A stretch of 64,000 bases of DNA from Paramicrobacterium sp051513965. Its GTDB lineage: Bacteria; Actinomycetota; Actinomycetes; Actinomycetales; Microbacteriaceae. Numbering within the stretch: position 1 is the first letter of the stretch; each line of letters starts with the position of its first letter. The translations under genes were made by a program, and so were the position numbers. The notes beneath the pieces were generated by a model that was not told the DNA's origin, searched no databases, and saw nothing but the letters and a program-made list of their open reading frames with translations. The DNA is taken from NCBI RefSeq assembly GCF_051513965.1, contig NZ_CP195847.1, positions 868,001-932,000 of the forward strand, given 5' to 3'. This document shows positions 26,206 to 34,779 of the stretch, piece after piece.

Positions 26206-27942
26206 ATGACCGGAGAAAATCGCGAACGTCAGGTATCCACCAGCATCCTCGTCATCGGAACAGGGGGCTCTGGCCTTCGGGCTGCCATCGAAGTCGCCGA
26301 GGCAGGGGTCGACGTTCTCGCTGTGGGCAAGCGTCCCCGGAACGATGCCCACACGTCGCTCGCCGCGGGCGGCATCAACGCCGCTCTCGGCACGATGGAC
26401 GCCGAAGACAGCTGGCAGCAGCACGCGGCCGACACCATCACCGAGAGTTATATGCTCGCGAACCCGCACACGGTCGAGATCGTGACTCGTGGTGCCGAGC
26501 GCGGCATCGCCGACCTCGAGCGGTGGGGGATGAACTTCGCCCGCGAAGACAACGGGCGCATCTCGCAGCGCTTCTTCGGCGCGCACACCTTCCGACGCAC
26601 GGCGTTCGCGGGCGACTACACAGGGCTCGAGATCCAGCGCACCCTTGTGCGTCGCGCCGAGCAGCTGAACGTGCCGATTCTCGACAACGTCTACATCACG
26701 CGCATCCTGGTGCGCGAAGGCGTCGTCTTCGGTGCCTACGGCTTCGATCAGAACGACGGCACCCGCTACCTCATCCACGCGGACGCGGTCATTCTGGCCG
26801 CCGGTGGGCACACGCGAATCTGGCGCCGCACGTCATCGCGACGCGACGAGAACACCGGTGACGCGTTCCGTCTCGCTGTCGAGGCCGGAGCGCGGCTGCG
26901 GGACCCCGAGCTCGTTCAATTCCACCCCTCCGGAATCATCGAACCGGAGAACGCCGCCGGCACGCTCGTCTCCGAGGCGGCACGCGGGGAGGGCGGCATC
27001 CTGCGCAATGCGCTCGGCGAGCGGTTCATGGCATCGTACGACGCGGAGCGCATGGAACTCTCCACCCGCGACCGGGTCGCGCTCGCCGCCTACACCGAGA
27101 TCAAGGAGGGCCGCGGCACGGAGAAGGGTGGCGTTTGGCTTGATGTGTCGCACCTGCCCCGCGAGACGATCATGTCGCGACTGCCGCGGGTCTACCAGAC
27201 GATGCTTGAGCTGCAGATGCTCGACATCACGACGGATCCGATCGAGATCGCCCCGACGGCTCACTACTCGATGGGCGGCGTATGGGTGCGCTCCGACGAT
27301 CACAGCACAGACGTCGACGGTCTCTACGCGATCGGCGAAGCCTCGAGTGGACTGCACGGAGCGAACCGACTCGGCGGAAACTCGCTCATCGAGCTGCTCG
27401 TCTATGGACGCATCGTCGGCCGAGCCGCGATGCAGCACGCCGCGGGTCTCGAAGCTCAGCGCCGGTCCGCAGAGGCGGTCGCGCAGGCTCGGCGCGAGAT
27501 CGACGATCTCCTCGCCGACGACGGACGCGAGAACGTGCGCGCGCTCCAGCGGGCCATCCGCAATACGATGACAGAGCACGCGGGAGTCGTGCGTTCCGAA
27601 GAGGGGCTGCGCGCGGGACTCTCCGAGCTCGACGACATCGAAGATCGGATGCTCGACATCGGCATCCACCCGGACATCGCGGGGTTCCAGGACCTCGCCC
27701 ACGCGTTCGACCTCAAGTCGGCGGCTCTGGCCGCACGTGCCACTCTCGAAGCCGCGCGCGAACGGCGAGAGACACGAGGATGCCACAACCGAAGCGACTT
27801 TCCCGAGACCGATCCGGAGCTGCAGGTGAACCTTGTCTGGTCTCCCGAGACCGGTGTTACGCGCGAGGCGATTCCACCCGTGCCGGAGGACGTCGCAGCG
27901 CTCATGCGCGAGGTGTCGAGCGAGGGCAAACTTGTCGAGTAG
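26206..27942 (+). CDS. FAD-dependent fumarate reductase/succinate dehydrogenase-like flavoprotein
   Basis: Flavoprotein of 578 aa in the SdhA/FrdA/NadB family. The FAD-binding I-G-T-G-G-S-G-L-R-A-A is near residues 14-24, and the active-site segments Q-F-H-P-S-G, T-A-H-Y-S-M-G-G and H-G-A-N-R-L-G-G-N-S-L are present. There is no iron-sulfur or membrane subunit gene beside it, and the S-M-G-G form is shared by SdhA and aspartate oxidase, so the exact substrate is open. A possible role is a stand-alone soluble oxidase or reductase of a C4 dicarboxylate or an amino acid. It is probably controlled by the divergent LysR protein and ends at a terminator. Confidence 0.85.
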   Translation: MTGENRERQVSTSILVIGTGGSGLRAAIEVAEAGVDVLAVGKRPRNDAHTSLAAGGINAALGTMDAEDSWQQHAADTITESYMLANPHTVEIVTRGAERGIADLERWGMNFAREDNGRISQRFFGAHTFRRTAFAGDYTGLEIQRTLVRRAEQLNVPILDNVYITRILVREGVVFGAYGFDQNDGTRYLIHADAVILAAGGHTRIWRRTSSRRDENTGDAFRLAVEAGARLRDPELVQFHPSGIIEPENAAGTLVSEAARGEGGILRNALGERFMASYDAERMELSTRDRVALAAYTEIKEGRGTEKGGVWLDVSHLPRETIMSRLPRVYQTMLELQMLDITTDPIEIAPTAHYSMGGVWVRSDDHSTDVDGLYAIGEASSGLHGANRLGGNSLIELLVYGRIVGRAAMQHAAGLEAQRRSAEAVAQARREIDDLLADDGRENVRALQRAIRNTMTEHAGVVRSEEGLRAGLSELDDIEDRMLDIGIHPDIAGFQDLAHAFDLKSAALAARATLEAARERRETRGCHNRSDFPETDPELQVNLVWSPETGVTREAIPPVPEDVAALMREVSSEGKLVE

Positions 27943-27955
27943 CGAACAAGAATCC

Positions 27956-27994
27956 GTCGTCGCGTGCGCGTTCGTCGCGCGCGACGACTTTCTT
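27956..27994 (+). terminator. Intrinsic terminator after flavoprotein gene
   Basis: GTCGTCGC pairs with GCGACGAC, and an inner GCGCG/CGCGC stem closes a TTCGT loop, with a 2-nt bulge. TTTCTT follows. This separates the flavoprotein transcript from the ABC operon. Confidence 0.7.
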
Positions 27995-28073
27995 GCACAA
28001 CTCATGTGCTGAACTCTGGCAGAATCTCTGAAGACGTCGTGCGGCGTCGACGAGGCATTCAAAGGAGAACAGC

Positions 28074-29066
28074 ATGAAGAACTCCCGGCTGATGGCGGGC
28101 ATCGCTGTCGCGGCGGTTGGCGCCCTCGCACTCGCGGGGTGCAGTGGAGATGAGTCTGGTGGCGATGGGGGCACAGAGAAGCTGACGATCGGCATCAGCC
28201 AGCTCGTGCAGCACCCGGCACTGGACGCAGCGACCGCCGGTTTCAAGAAGGCATTCACCGACGCCGGGTACGTCGAGGGCGACACGGTGGAGTTCACCGA
28301 GAAGAACGCGAACGGTGAGCAGTCCACCGCGGTCACGATCGCTCAGAACTTCGCCACGCAGGACCTCGATCTCGTGCTCGCAGTCGCGACTCCGGCAGCG
28401 CAGGCCGCAGCCCAGGCGATCACCGAGATTCCGGTCGTGTTCACCGCCGTGACCGACGCCGAGTCGGCAGACCTCGTCGCCTCGAACGAAGAGCCGGGCG
28501 GAAACATCACGGGCACGAGCGACGCCGCTCCGATCGAAGACCAGCTGGACATGCTGAAGGAGATCGTTCCTGACGCCGAGAAGATCGGCATCGTCTACAG
28601 TTCGGGCGAGGTCAATTCCGAAGTTCAGGTCAAGGCCGCGACCGCGGCGGCGGAAGAGCGCGACATGTCGGTGACGACGCAGACTGTCACGACCGCGAAC
28701 GACATCGCCCAGGCAGCTGAGGCTCTCGGCGACGTCGACGCGATCTACGTGCCCACGGACAACACCGTCGTCTCGGGCATCGCCTCGCTCATCCAGGTAG
28801 CCGAGAAGAAGCAGATCCCCGTGATCGGCGCGGAGTCGGGCACGGTGGAGGGCGGCGCGATCGCGACGCTCGGCATCGACTACGACAAGCTCGGCTACCA
28901 GACCGGTGAGATGGCACTCAAGATCCTGACCGAGGATGCCGACCCAGCGACGATGCCGGTCGAGATGTCGAAGGAGTTCACCTACGTGGTCAACCCGGGC
29001 GCGGCAGAGCGCATGGGCGTGACGATTCCGGAGGAGATCCTCGACAAGGCTGAGACCGTCGAATAG
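28074..29066 (+). CDS. ABC transporter substrate-binding lipoprotein, TrpX-like
   Basis: Lipoprotein of 330 aa with a signal peptide and the lipobox L-A-G-C (Cys23), followed by an acidic Gly/Ser linker. The mature domain belongs to the ABC_sub_bind (PF04392) family, with the G-I-S-Q-L-V-Q-H-P-A-L-D segment near the start. Related TrpX proteins bind tryptophan or tyrosine. AAAGGAGA precedes the ATG. It is the first gene of a three-gene importer operon. Confidence 0.87.
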   Translation: MKNSRLMAGIAVAAVGALALAGCSGDESGGDGGTEKLTIGISQLVQHPALDAATAGFKKAFTDAGYVEGDTVEFTEKNANGEQSTAVTIAQNFATQDLDLVLAVATPAAQAAAQAITEIPVVFTAVTDAESADLVASNEEPGGNITGTSDAAPIEDQLDMLKEIVPDAEKIGIVYSSGEVNSEVQVKAATAAAEERDMSVTTQTVTTANDIAQAAEALGDVDAIYVPTDNTVVSGIASLIQVAEKKQIPVIGAESGTVEGGAIATLGIDYDKLGYQTGEMALKILTEDADPATMPVEMSKEFTYVVNPGAAERMGVTIPEEILDKAETVE

Positions 29067-29094
29067 GACGCAACGTCATTAAGGACGCACCACA

Positions 29095-30072
29095 ATGATC
29101 GGCGCACTCGAAATCGGCCTCATCTACGGCGTGATGGCACTCGGCGTGTATCTTACGTTCCGCGTGCTCAACTTTCCCGACCTCACGGTCGACGGAAGCT
29201 TCACGACCGGTGCGGCTGTCGCGGCGGCCATCATCACCAACGGCGGCAACCCCGTCCTCGCCACCCTCGCCGGTGGCGGGGCGGGGCTGATCGCCGGCAT
29301 CATCACGGGACTGCTGCACACCAAGGGCAAGATCGACGGACTCCTCGCGGGAATCCTCACGATGATCGCGCTGTGGTCCGTGAACCTGCGGATCATGGGA
29401 ACAGCCAAAGAGGATGCCGCGGTGGCGGCGAATCTGCCGCTGCTGCGCACCGACAGCGTCTTCACCCCGCTCAAGGATGCCTCGCTGCTGCGCACCTGGG
29501 CAGGGGTGGCGATCCTCTTCGTCGCCGTCATGGTGTTCAAGCTGATCGTCGACTGGTTCCTCGCCACGAACCTCGGGCTCTCGATTCAGGCCACCGGCGA
29601 CAACGGGCCGATGATCCGCAGCTTCGGCGTCTCGACGGACGCCACGACAATTCTCACTCTCGCGCTCTCGAACGGGCTGGTCGCGCTCTGCGGCGCCCTC
29701 GTCGCGCAGTATCAGGGCTTCGCGGACATCAGCATGGGAATCGGTCTGATCCTCGTGGGGCTGGCCTCCGTCATCCTCGGTCAAGCGGTGCTGGGGCAGA
29801 GGTTCATCTGGGTCTCCACATTCGCTGTCGTGTTCGGCGCCGTGGTCTACCGCCTCATTATCTTCTACGCGATGCGCGTGGGACTCGACCCGAACGATAT
29901 GAAGCTCGTCACCGCAGTTCTCGTCGTCCTGGCGCTCCTGCTTCCGCGCTGGGGCTTCCTCAAGCGCGTCCCGTCGCTGCGCGGGCGCGGAGGTCGCGTG
30001 ACTCCTCGAGAGACGGCACCGGCCGCGACGACACCCGAGCCCGCTGCGGCGGCTCCGAGCAAGGGAGAGTGA
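29095..30072 (+). CDS. ABC transporter permease, TrpY-like
   Basis: Membrane permease of 325 aa with 8-9 hydrophobic segments of the BPD_transp_2 (LivH-like) type. The N-terminal G-L-I-Y-G-V-M-A-L-G-V-Y-L-T-F-R and the D-G-S-F segment near 40 are typical. The final 35 residues are an Ala/Pro/Thr-rich cytoplasmic tail. It lies 28 bp after the binding-protein gene and 4 bp before the ATPase gene. Confidence 0.87.
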   Translation: MIGALEIGLIYGVMALGVYLTFRVLNFPDLTVDGSFTTGAAVAAAIITNGGNPVLATLAGGGAGLIAGIITGLLHTKGKIDGLLAGILTMIALWSVNLRIMGTAKEDAAVAANLPLLRTDSVFTPLKDASLLRTWAGVAILFVAVMVFKLIVDWFLATNLGLSIQATGDNGPMIRSFGVSTDATTILTLALSNGLVALCGALVAQYQGFADISMGIGLILVGLASVILGQAVLGQRFIWVSTFAVVFGAVVYRLIIFYAMRVGLDPNDMKLVTAVLVVLALLLPRWGFLKRVPSLRGRGGRVTPRETAPAATTPEPAAAAPSKGE

Positions 30073-30076
30073 CGCA

Positions 30077-30868
30077 ATGCTCGACATCGACGCGATCTCC
30101 AAGACCTTCTTCCCGGGAAGTGTCAACGAGCGCAAAGCGCTCATCGATCTCAGCCTGAGGCTCGAGGAGGGCGACTTCGTCACGGTCATCGGCTCAAACG
30201 GCGCCGGAAAGTCAACGCTTCTCAACGCCATCTCCGGCCGGTATCGAGTGGATGCCGGAACGATCTCGATCGACGGCAAGAAGGTGAACCGGCTGAAGGA
30301 ACACCGGCGAGCCCGCTACCTCGGCCGGGTCTTCCAAGATCCCATGGCGGGCACGGCGCCGAACCTCACCATCGAGCAGAACCTGGCGCTCGCCGCGCGC
30401 CGCGGCAGGTTCCGCGGTCTGGGGCTCGCTCTCGGCGCGAAGCAGCGGGAGAGGTTCCGCGAGGAGCTGTCCACCCTCGAGCTGGGACTCGAGAATCGGC
30501 TCTCGGCGAAGGTCGGGCTGCTCTCCGGCGGTCAGCGGCAGGCGCTGTCGCTCCTCATGGCGGGCTTCACCCACCCCAGCATCCTTCTGCTGGACGAGCA
30601 CACGGCCGCCCTCGACCCGCAGCGCGCCGCTCTCGTGGCGACGCTCACGGAACGCATCGTCTCGCAGGGCAAGCTCACGACCCTCATGGTCACCCACAAC
30701 ATGGAGCAGGCGCTGAAGCTCGGCAACCGACTGATCATGATGCACGAGGGGCGCATCGTCTTCGAGGCATCCGAGACAGAGAAAGCTTCACTCACGGTGC
30801 CGCGGCTTCTCGAGGAGTTCACGAAGATCAAGGGAGCAGCGCTCGATGACCGTGCGCTGCTCACCTGA
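30077..30868 (+). CDS. ABC transporter ATP-binding protein, TrpZ-like
   Basis: ATPase of 263 aa: Walker A G-S-N-G-A-G-K-S-T (about 39-47), signature L-L-S-G-G-Q (about 152-157) and Walker B I-L-L-L-D-E-H-T, with His instead of the usual Pro after D-E. This D-E-H-T variant is common in the TrpZ/YcjV-like group. It completes the importer operon and is followed by a strong terminator. Confidence 0.88.
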   Translation: MLDIDAISKTFFPGSVNERKALIDLSLRLEEGDFVTVIGSNGAGKSTLLNAISGRYRVDAGTISIDGKKVNRLKEHRRARYLGRVFQDPMAGTAPNLTIEQNLALAARRGRFRGLGLALGAKQRERFREELSTLELGLENRLSAKVGLLSGGQRQALSLLMAGFTHPSILLLDEHTAALDPQRAALVATLTERIVSQGKLTTLMVTHNMEQALKLGNRLIMMHEGRIVFEASETEKASLTVPRLLEEFTKIKGAALDDRALLT

Positions 30869-30891
30869 CGCTGGGGGAGTGCCCCAACGGA

Positions 30892-30925
30892 AACGGGCCC
30901 GCGAGCAGATGCTCGCGGGCCCGTT
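30892..30925. terminator. Bidirectional terminator between ABC operon and cspA
   Basis: A 16-bp perfect stem (AACGGGCCCGCGAGCA with its complement) surrounds a 2-nt loop and is flanked by T-rich or A-rich ends. It serves the plus-strand ABC operon and the minus-strand csp gene. Confidence 0.8.
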
Positions 30926-30938
30926 CTTCTGAATGCGC

Positions 30939-31145
30939 TCAGTTGAGCGGACGGATGTTCTCCGCCTGCAGGCCCTTCGGGCCCTGTGCAATCTCAAACT
31001 CAACCTGCTGGTTCTCGTTGAGCGTGCGGTAACCGCTGGTCGCGATGGCCGAGTAGTGGGCAAAGACGTCTGCCGAGCCGTCAGCAGGCGTGATGAATCC
31101 AAAGCCCTTTTCAGCGTTGAACCATTTGACGGTGCCGGTTGCCAT
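30939..31145 (-). CDS. cspA: Cold shock protein, CspA family
   Basis: Single OB-fold RNA chaperone of 68 aa. RNP1 K-G-F-G-F-I is at residues 13-18 and RNP2 V-F-A-H-Y at 27-31. Such proteins melt RNA secondary structure and prevent premature termination. AAGGAG sits about 8 nt before the ATG. The 311-bp region upstream has no gene, leaving room for the long leader usual in csp genes. Confidence 0.95.
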   Translation of the reverse strand: MATGTVKWFNAEKGFGFITPADGSADVFAHYSAIATSGYRTLNENQQVEFEIAQGPKGLQAENIRPLN

Positions 31146-31456
31146 TGGTGGTACTCCTTGAGTTTGCGGGCCCCGACTGTCGGGACGCGCTGGTGCCGCG
31201 ATTCTGTCCGCTCCCTCAAGTGCACGACCGTCACCCTTCGACGTCCGTGCGCAAAAAATCACTGCGTACACAACTACTGCGTGATTCAACCTAATGCAGT
31301 CCATCGCGAATTACGAGGGTCGTGACAAAACCGACACCAGATCGTCAGCTTCACGACGTTCGCAGGCACTTCGTTTCGCTCTGTTACGGTCCGACTTCAC
31401 CAGGCGACAGGGGCGTGCTTACCGTATGGGAGCAACCCGTAGAGTAAGGACCTCCT
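31146..31456. other. Divergent non-coding region between cspA and metQ
   Basis: This 311-bp stretch holds no convincing gene. On the minus side it probably carries the cspA promoter and leader, including a small CCCGAC/GTCGGG hairpin near 31172-31187. On the plus side, TACCGT near 31419 and TAGAGT near 31439 are candidate -10 boxes for metQ. I see no SAM riboswitch-like structure. Confidence 0.5.
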
Positions 31457-32356
31457 GTGTCGAAGAAAAAGCTTCTCGCAGCGCTCGCTGCCCTTCCCCT
31501 CATCGCCACGCTCGCCGCGTGCTCAGGGTCCTCAGCCGAGGCATCCGCTGAGAAGGGCTCCGCCGACAACCCCGTCAAGATCGGCGTGGTCGGCGCGAGC
31601 GACCCGTACTGGCAGACCTACGTCGACGCCGCCGCTGATGAAGGCATCAGCGTCGAGATCGTCGACTTCGGTGAGTACACGCAGCCCAACCCGGCGCTGT
31701 CCGAGGGCGACATCGACATGAACCAGTTCCAGCACGTCATCTACCTCGCGCAGTACAACGAGGCATCCGGTGACGATCTCACGCCGATCGGCGCGACCGC
31801 CATCTACCCGCTCGGCCTCTACTCCACCCAGTACGACTCCGTCGAGGACATCCCCGACGGCGCCGAGGTGGCCGTTCCCAACGACGAGTCCAACCAGGCG
31901 CGCGGTCTCCTCGTTCTGCAGTCGGCCGGACTGATCACGCTGAAAGACGGCGGAAGCGTCTTCTCGACCGTGAGCGACGTCGTCGAGTCGAAGTCTCGCG
32001 TCACGGTGACCGCTCTCGAGGCGAGCCTCACTCCGACCTCGCTGCCCGATCTGGCCGCGGCGATCATCAACAACGACTTCATCGAGGACGCTGGTCTCAA
32101 GGCATCCGACGCCATCGCCCAGGACGACCCGGCTGACCCCAACGCCGTTCCCTACATCAACATCTTCGTCACCCGCGCGGCCGACAAAGACAACAAGGTC
32201 TATAACAAGCTCGTCGACATCTACCACAGCAGCCAGGATGTCCTCGATGGTGTGCAGGAGACCGCGGGCGGAACCGCTGAGTTCGTCGAGACTCCTGCGG
32301 ACGAGCTGCAGGCGTCTCTCGACGAGGTCGTGTCAGACATCAAGGCGCAGGGCTAG
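31457..32356 (+). CDS. metQ: Methionine ABC transporter substrate-binding lipoprotein
   Basis: NlpA/MetQ-family lipoprotein of 299 aa. The lipobox L-A-A-C places the lipidated Cys at residue 22. The mature domain starts with V-K-I-G-V-V-G-A-S-D-P-Y-W and has the M-N-Q-F-Q-H and N-D-E-S-N-Q-A-R-G segments typical of methionine binders. GTG start with AAGGA upstream. A 12-bp hairpin sits between it and metN, and the three genes form a MetQNI importer. Confidence 0.9.
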   Translation: MSKKKLLAALAALPLIATLAACSGSSAEASAEKGSADNPVKIGVVGASDPYWQTYVDAAADEGISVEIVDFGEYTQPNPALSEGDIDMNQFQHVIYLAQYNEASGDDLTPIGATAIYPLGLYSTQYDSVEDIPDGAEVAVPNDESNQARGLLVLQSAGLITLKDGGSVFSTVSDVVESKSRVTVTALEASLTPTSLPDLAAAIINNDFIEDAGLKASDAIAQDDPADPNAVPYINIFVTRAADKDNKVYNKLVDIYHSSQDVLDGVQETAGGTAEFVETPADELQASLDEVVSDIKAQG

Positions 32357-32379
32357 CTCCCCTCCACCAACGCAATGAG

Positions 32380-32415
32380 GCGATCCGGCGGGCGTACGAC
32401 GCACCGCCGGATCGC
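32380..32415 (+). terminator. Hairpin between metQ and metN
   Basis: GCGATCCGGCGG pairs with CCGCCGGATCGC over 12 bp around a 12-nt loop. No T-tract follows. Its position behind the binding-protein gene suits partial termination or mRNA protection, giving more MetQ than MetN and MetI. Confidence 0.65.
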
Positions 32416-32438
32416 TGTGACCGCAGAAAGGCGTCTCT

Positions 32439-33467
32439 GTGTCGATCGTCAGCCTCAAGGACGTGACGAAGTCCTACCCGTCGGCCACGGCCAAGGGCGA
32501 GCTCATTCACGCCATCGACAATGTGAGCCTCGACATCGAGAAGGGCGAGGTCTTCGGGATCATCGGCTACTCGGGTGCGGGTAAGTCCACGCTCGTGCGT
32601 CTCATCAACGCACTCGAACCGGTGTCGAGCGGTCAGGTGATCGTCGACGGAACAGATATCACACGGCTCAGCGAAGGGGAGCTGCGCAAGCTCCGCCTCG
32701 AGATCGGCATGATCTTCCAGCAGTTCAACCTGTTCAGTTCGAAGACCGTCGCGAAGAACGTGGCATACCCCCTCGCGATCGCCGGTGTTCCGAAGAGCGA
32801 GCGCAAGAAACGCGTTGCTGAGCTGCTCGACTTCGTAGGCCTCGGGGACAAGGGCCGAAACTATCCTGACCAACTCTCCGGCGGTCAGAAGCAACGTGTG
32901 GGCATCGCCCGGGCTCTCGCGACGAATCCACGCATCCTGCTCGCCGACGAGGCGACGAGTGCGCTCGACCCCGAGACGACGCACGAGGTGCTCGGACTTC
33001 TCGACCGGGTCAACCGCGAGCTCGGCATCACGATCGTCGTGATCACCCACGAGATGGATGTCATCCAGTCGATCGCGAGTCGGGTGGCGGTCATGGAGAA
33101 GGGCCGCATCATCGAGCAGGGTGATGTGTTCGATGTGTTCTCCGACCCCCAGCACTCCGCATCGCGTCGATTCGTCTCGACCGTCGTGAAGGGCATTCCG
33201 GATGCCGTGGAGGTCGCGACGCTCCGCGAGAGGCATGCCGGTCGCATCGTGACGCTCTCATTCCGAGACGGCAACCGCTCGCAGAGCGAGGTTTTCGTCG
33301 AACTGTCACGCGCGGGAGTCGGCTTCGAGCTCGTGTACGGCGGCATCAATGACATCCGCGGTCGCGCATTCGGGCACCTGACTCTCGCTCTCACGGGTGA
33401 GGATGCCGCCATCGACGACGCTCTCAAACGCATCGAAACCACCGTCGAAGTTGTGGAGGCCGCCTGA
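32439..33467 (+). CDS. metN: Methionine ABC transporter ATP-binding protein
   Basis: ATPase of 342 aa. Walker A G-Y-S-G-A-G-K-S-T is near residues 45-53, the signature L-S-G-G-Q near 146, and Walker B I-L-L-A-D-E-A-T near 166. The C-terminal 90 residues form the NIL (ACT-like) domain through which methionine inhibits MetNI transport. GTG start. The stop shares one base with the metI start. Confidence 0.92.
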   Translation: MSIVSLKDVTKSYPSATAKGELIHAIDNVSLDIEKGEVFGIIGYSGAGKSTLVRLINALEPVSSGQVIVDGTDITRLSEGELRKLRLEIGMIFQQFNLFSSKTVAKNVAYPLAIAGVPKSERKKRVAELLDFVGLGDKGRNYPDQLSGGQKQRVGIARALATNPRILLADEATSALDPETTHEVLGLLDRVNRELGITIVVITHEMDVIQSIASRVAVMEKGRIIEQGDVFDVFSDPQHSASRRFVSTVVKGIPDAVEVATLRERHAGRIVTLSFRDGNRSQSEVFVELSRAGVGFELVYGGINDIRGRAFGHLTLALTGEDAAIDDALKRIETTVEVVEAA

Positions 33468-34126
33468 TGGATCAGCTCATCGACCTGCTGCCCAAGCTCT
33501 TCGAAGAGACGGGCATCACCCTCTACCTCGTCGCGCTCAGCATGGTGTTCGGCGGCATCGGCGGTCTCATCCTCGGTCTGGCGCTGTACGTCACGCGACA
33601 GGGTGGCATCTTCGCCAACAGGGCCGTCTTCACGGTGCTCAACGTCATCGTGAACTTCTTCCGACCGATTCCGTTCATCATCTTCATCCCCGCGATCCAG
33701 CCGCTCGTGCGCTTGGTGATCGGCAAGGGAATCGGAAACGACGCGATGATCATGGCGATCTCGATCGCCGCAGTCTTCGGCGTGAGCCGCATCGTGGAGC
33801 AGAACCTCGTGAGCGTGTCGCCCGGTGTCATCGAGGCGTCCCGCGCATCGGGTGCGAGTCGGCTGCGGACCATCTGGTCGGTTGTGCTGCCCGAGGCGCT
33901 GGGCCCGCTCATCCTGGGCTACACGTTCGTGTTCGTGGCGATCGTCGAGATGTCGGCGCTTGCCGGCTATCTCGGCGGAAACGGTCTCGGCAGCTTCGCC
34001 ATCCAGTGGGGATTCCGCCAGTTCGAGCCGATCGTGACCTGGTCGGCCGTGGTCATGATCGTGATCATCGTGCAGATTGTGCAGTTCCTCGGCAACACTC
34101 TCGCCCGCAAGGTGCTTCGGCGCTAG
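33467..34126 (+). CDS. metI: Methionine ABC transporter permease
   Basis: Permease of 219 aa with five hydrophobic segments and the cytoplasmic EAA loop E-A-S-R-A-S-G-A-S near residue 123. It overlaps metN by 1 bp and the convergent marR gene by 4 bp. Confidence 0.92.
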   Translation: MDQLIDLLPKLFEETGITLYLVALSMVFGGIGGLILGLALYVTRQGGIFANRAVFTVLNVIVNFFRPIPFIIFIPAIQPLVRLVIGKGIGNDAMIMAISIAAVFGVSRIVEQNLVSVSPGVIEASRASGASRLRTIWSVVLPEALGPLILGYTFVFVAIVEMSALAGYLGGNGLGSFAIQWGFRQFEPIVTWSAVVMIVIIVQIVQFLGNTLARKVLRR

Positions 34127-34623
34127 ACCTCGTCGAAGTCGAGCATCAGCCGGCGGAGGAGACCCGCGAGCGTTCGCTGGTCGTCGATCGAGAGTCCGGC
34201 GAGAAGCTCGGCTTCGGCGTCCACGAGCCGTGTGATCGCGGCATCCACCTGGGCCTGCCCCGTCGGCGTCATGACTACGAGGATGCCGCGCCCGTCGTTC
34301 GGGTCGGTGCGACGCTCGACCAGGCCGCGCGACACGAGACGGTCGATGCGGTTGGTCATGGTGCCGCTGGAGACGAGGGTCTGCGTCAGCAGCTGCTTCG
34401 GGCTCAGCGTGAACGGCTCACCGGCGCGTCGCAGGGCAGAAAGTACGTCGAATTCCCATGATTCGAGCTTTGAGCGCGTGAAGGCAGAACGGCGCGCTCG
34501 CTCGAGGTGGCGTGACAGCCGCCCGATGCGCGAGAGCACCTGAAGTGGCGTGAACGACAGGTCTGGACGCTCGCGCTGCCACGCGGTGACGATGCGATCA
34601 ACTTCGTCGTGAGTTTCTGCCAT
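34123..34623 (-). CDS. MarR family transcriptional regulator
   Basis: Winged-helix regulator of 166 aa. The recognition region S-S-G-T-M-T-N-R-I-D-R-L-V-S-R-G-L-V-E-R-R and the wing D-P-N-D-G-R-G-I-L are standard MarR features. GATAAT-N6-ATG suggests a leaderless start. It is divergent from the tRNA-Gln gene and convergent with metI. Target unknown. Confidence 0.9.
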   Translation of the reverse strand: MAETHDEVDRIVTAWQRERPDLSFTPLQVLSRIGRLSRHLERARRSAFTRSKLESWEFDVLSALRRAGEPFTLSPKQLLTQTLVSSGTMTNRIDRLVSRGLVERRTDPNDGRGILVVMTPTGQAQVDAAITRLVDAEAELLAGLSIDDQRTLAGLLRRLMLDFDEV

Positions 34624-34629
34624 TTCTCC

Positions 34630-34635
34630 ATTATC
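34630..34635 (-). promoter_or_regulatory. -10 box for marR
   Basis: GATAAT on the minus strand ends 6 nt before the marR ATG. Confidence 0.45.
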
Positions 34636-34706
34636 GCGTGGGGGAGTGGAGGCGATTGCCGGATTTCTTCTGGCAAACTGGAACCTGCGCGCTTTCTGGT
34701 GTGCGG

Positions 34707-34778
34707 TCCGCCTTGGTGTAATGGCAGCACGACAGCCTTTGGAGCTGTGAAGTCTAGGTTCGAATCCTGGAGGCGGAG
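34707..34778 (+). tRNA. tRNA-Gln (anticodon UUG)
   Basis: A 72-nt cloverleaf. The acceptor TCCGCCT pairs perfectly with AGGCGGA, the anticodon stem ACAGC/GCTGT holds the loop CTTTGGA (anticodon TTG), the T-arm is CTAGG-TTCGAAT-CCTGG, and the discriminator base is G, as expected for tRNA-Gln. CCA is not encoded. A possible -10 is CAAACT at 34674-34679. The glmU ATG begins one base after the discriminator. Confidence 0.95.
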
Positions 34779-34779
34779 C

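Noticed and set aside
31300..31456. SAM-type riboswitch before metQ
   Set aside because: I looked for conserved SAM riboswitch core elements and multi-helix pairing and saw none; ordinary promoter elements are more likely.
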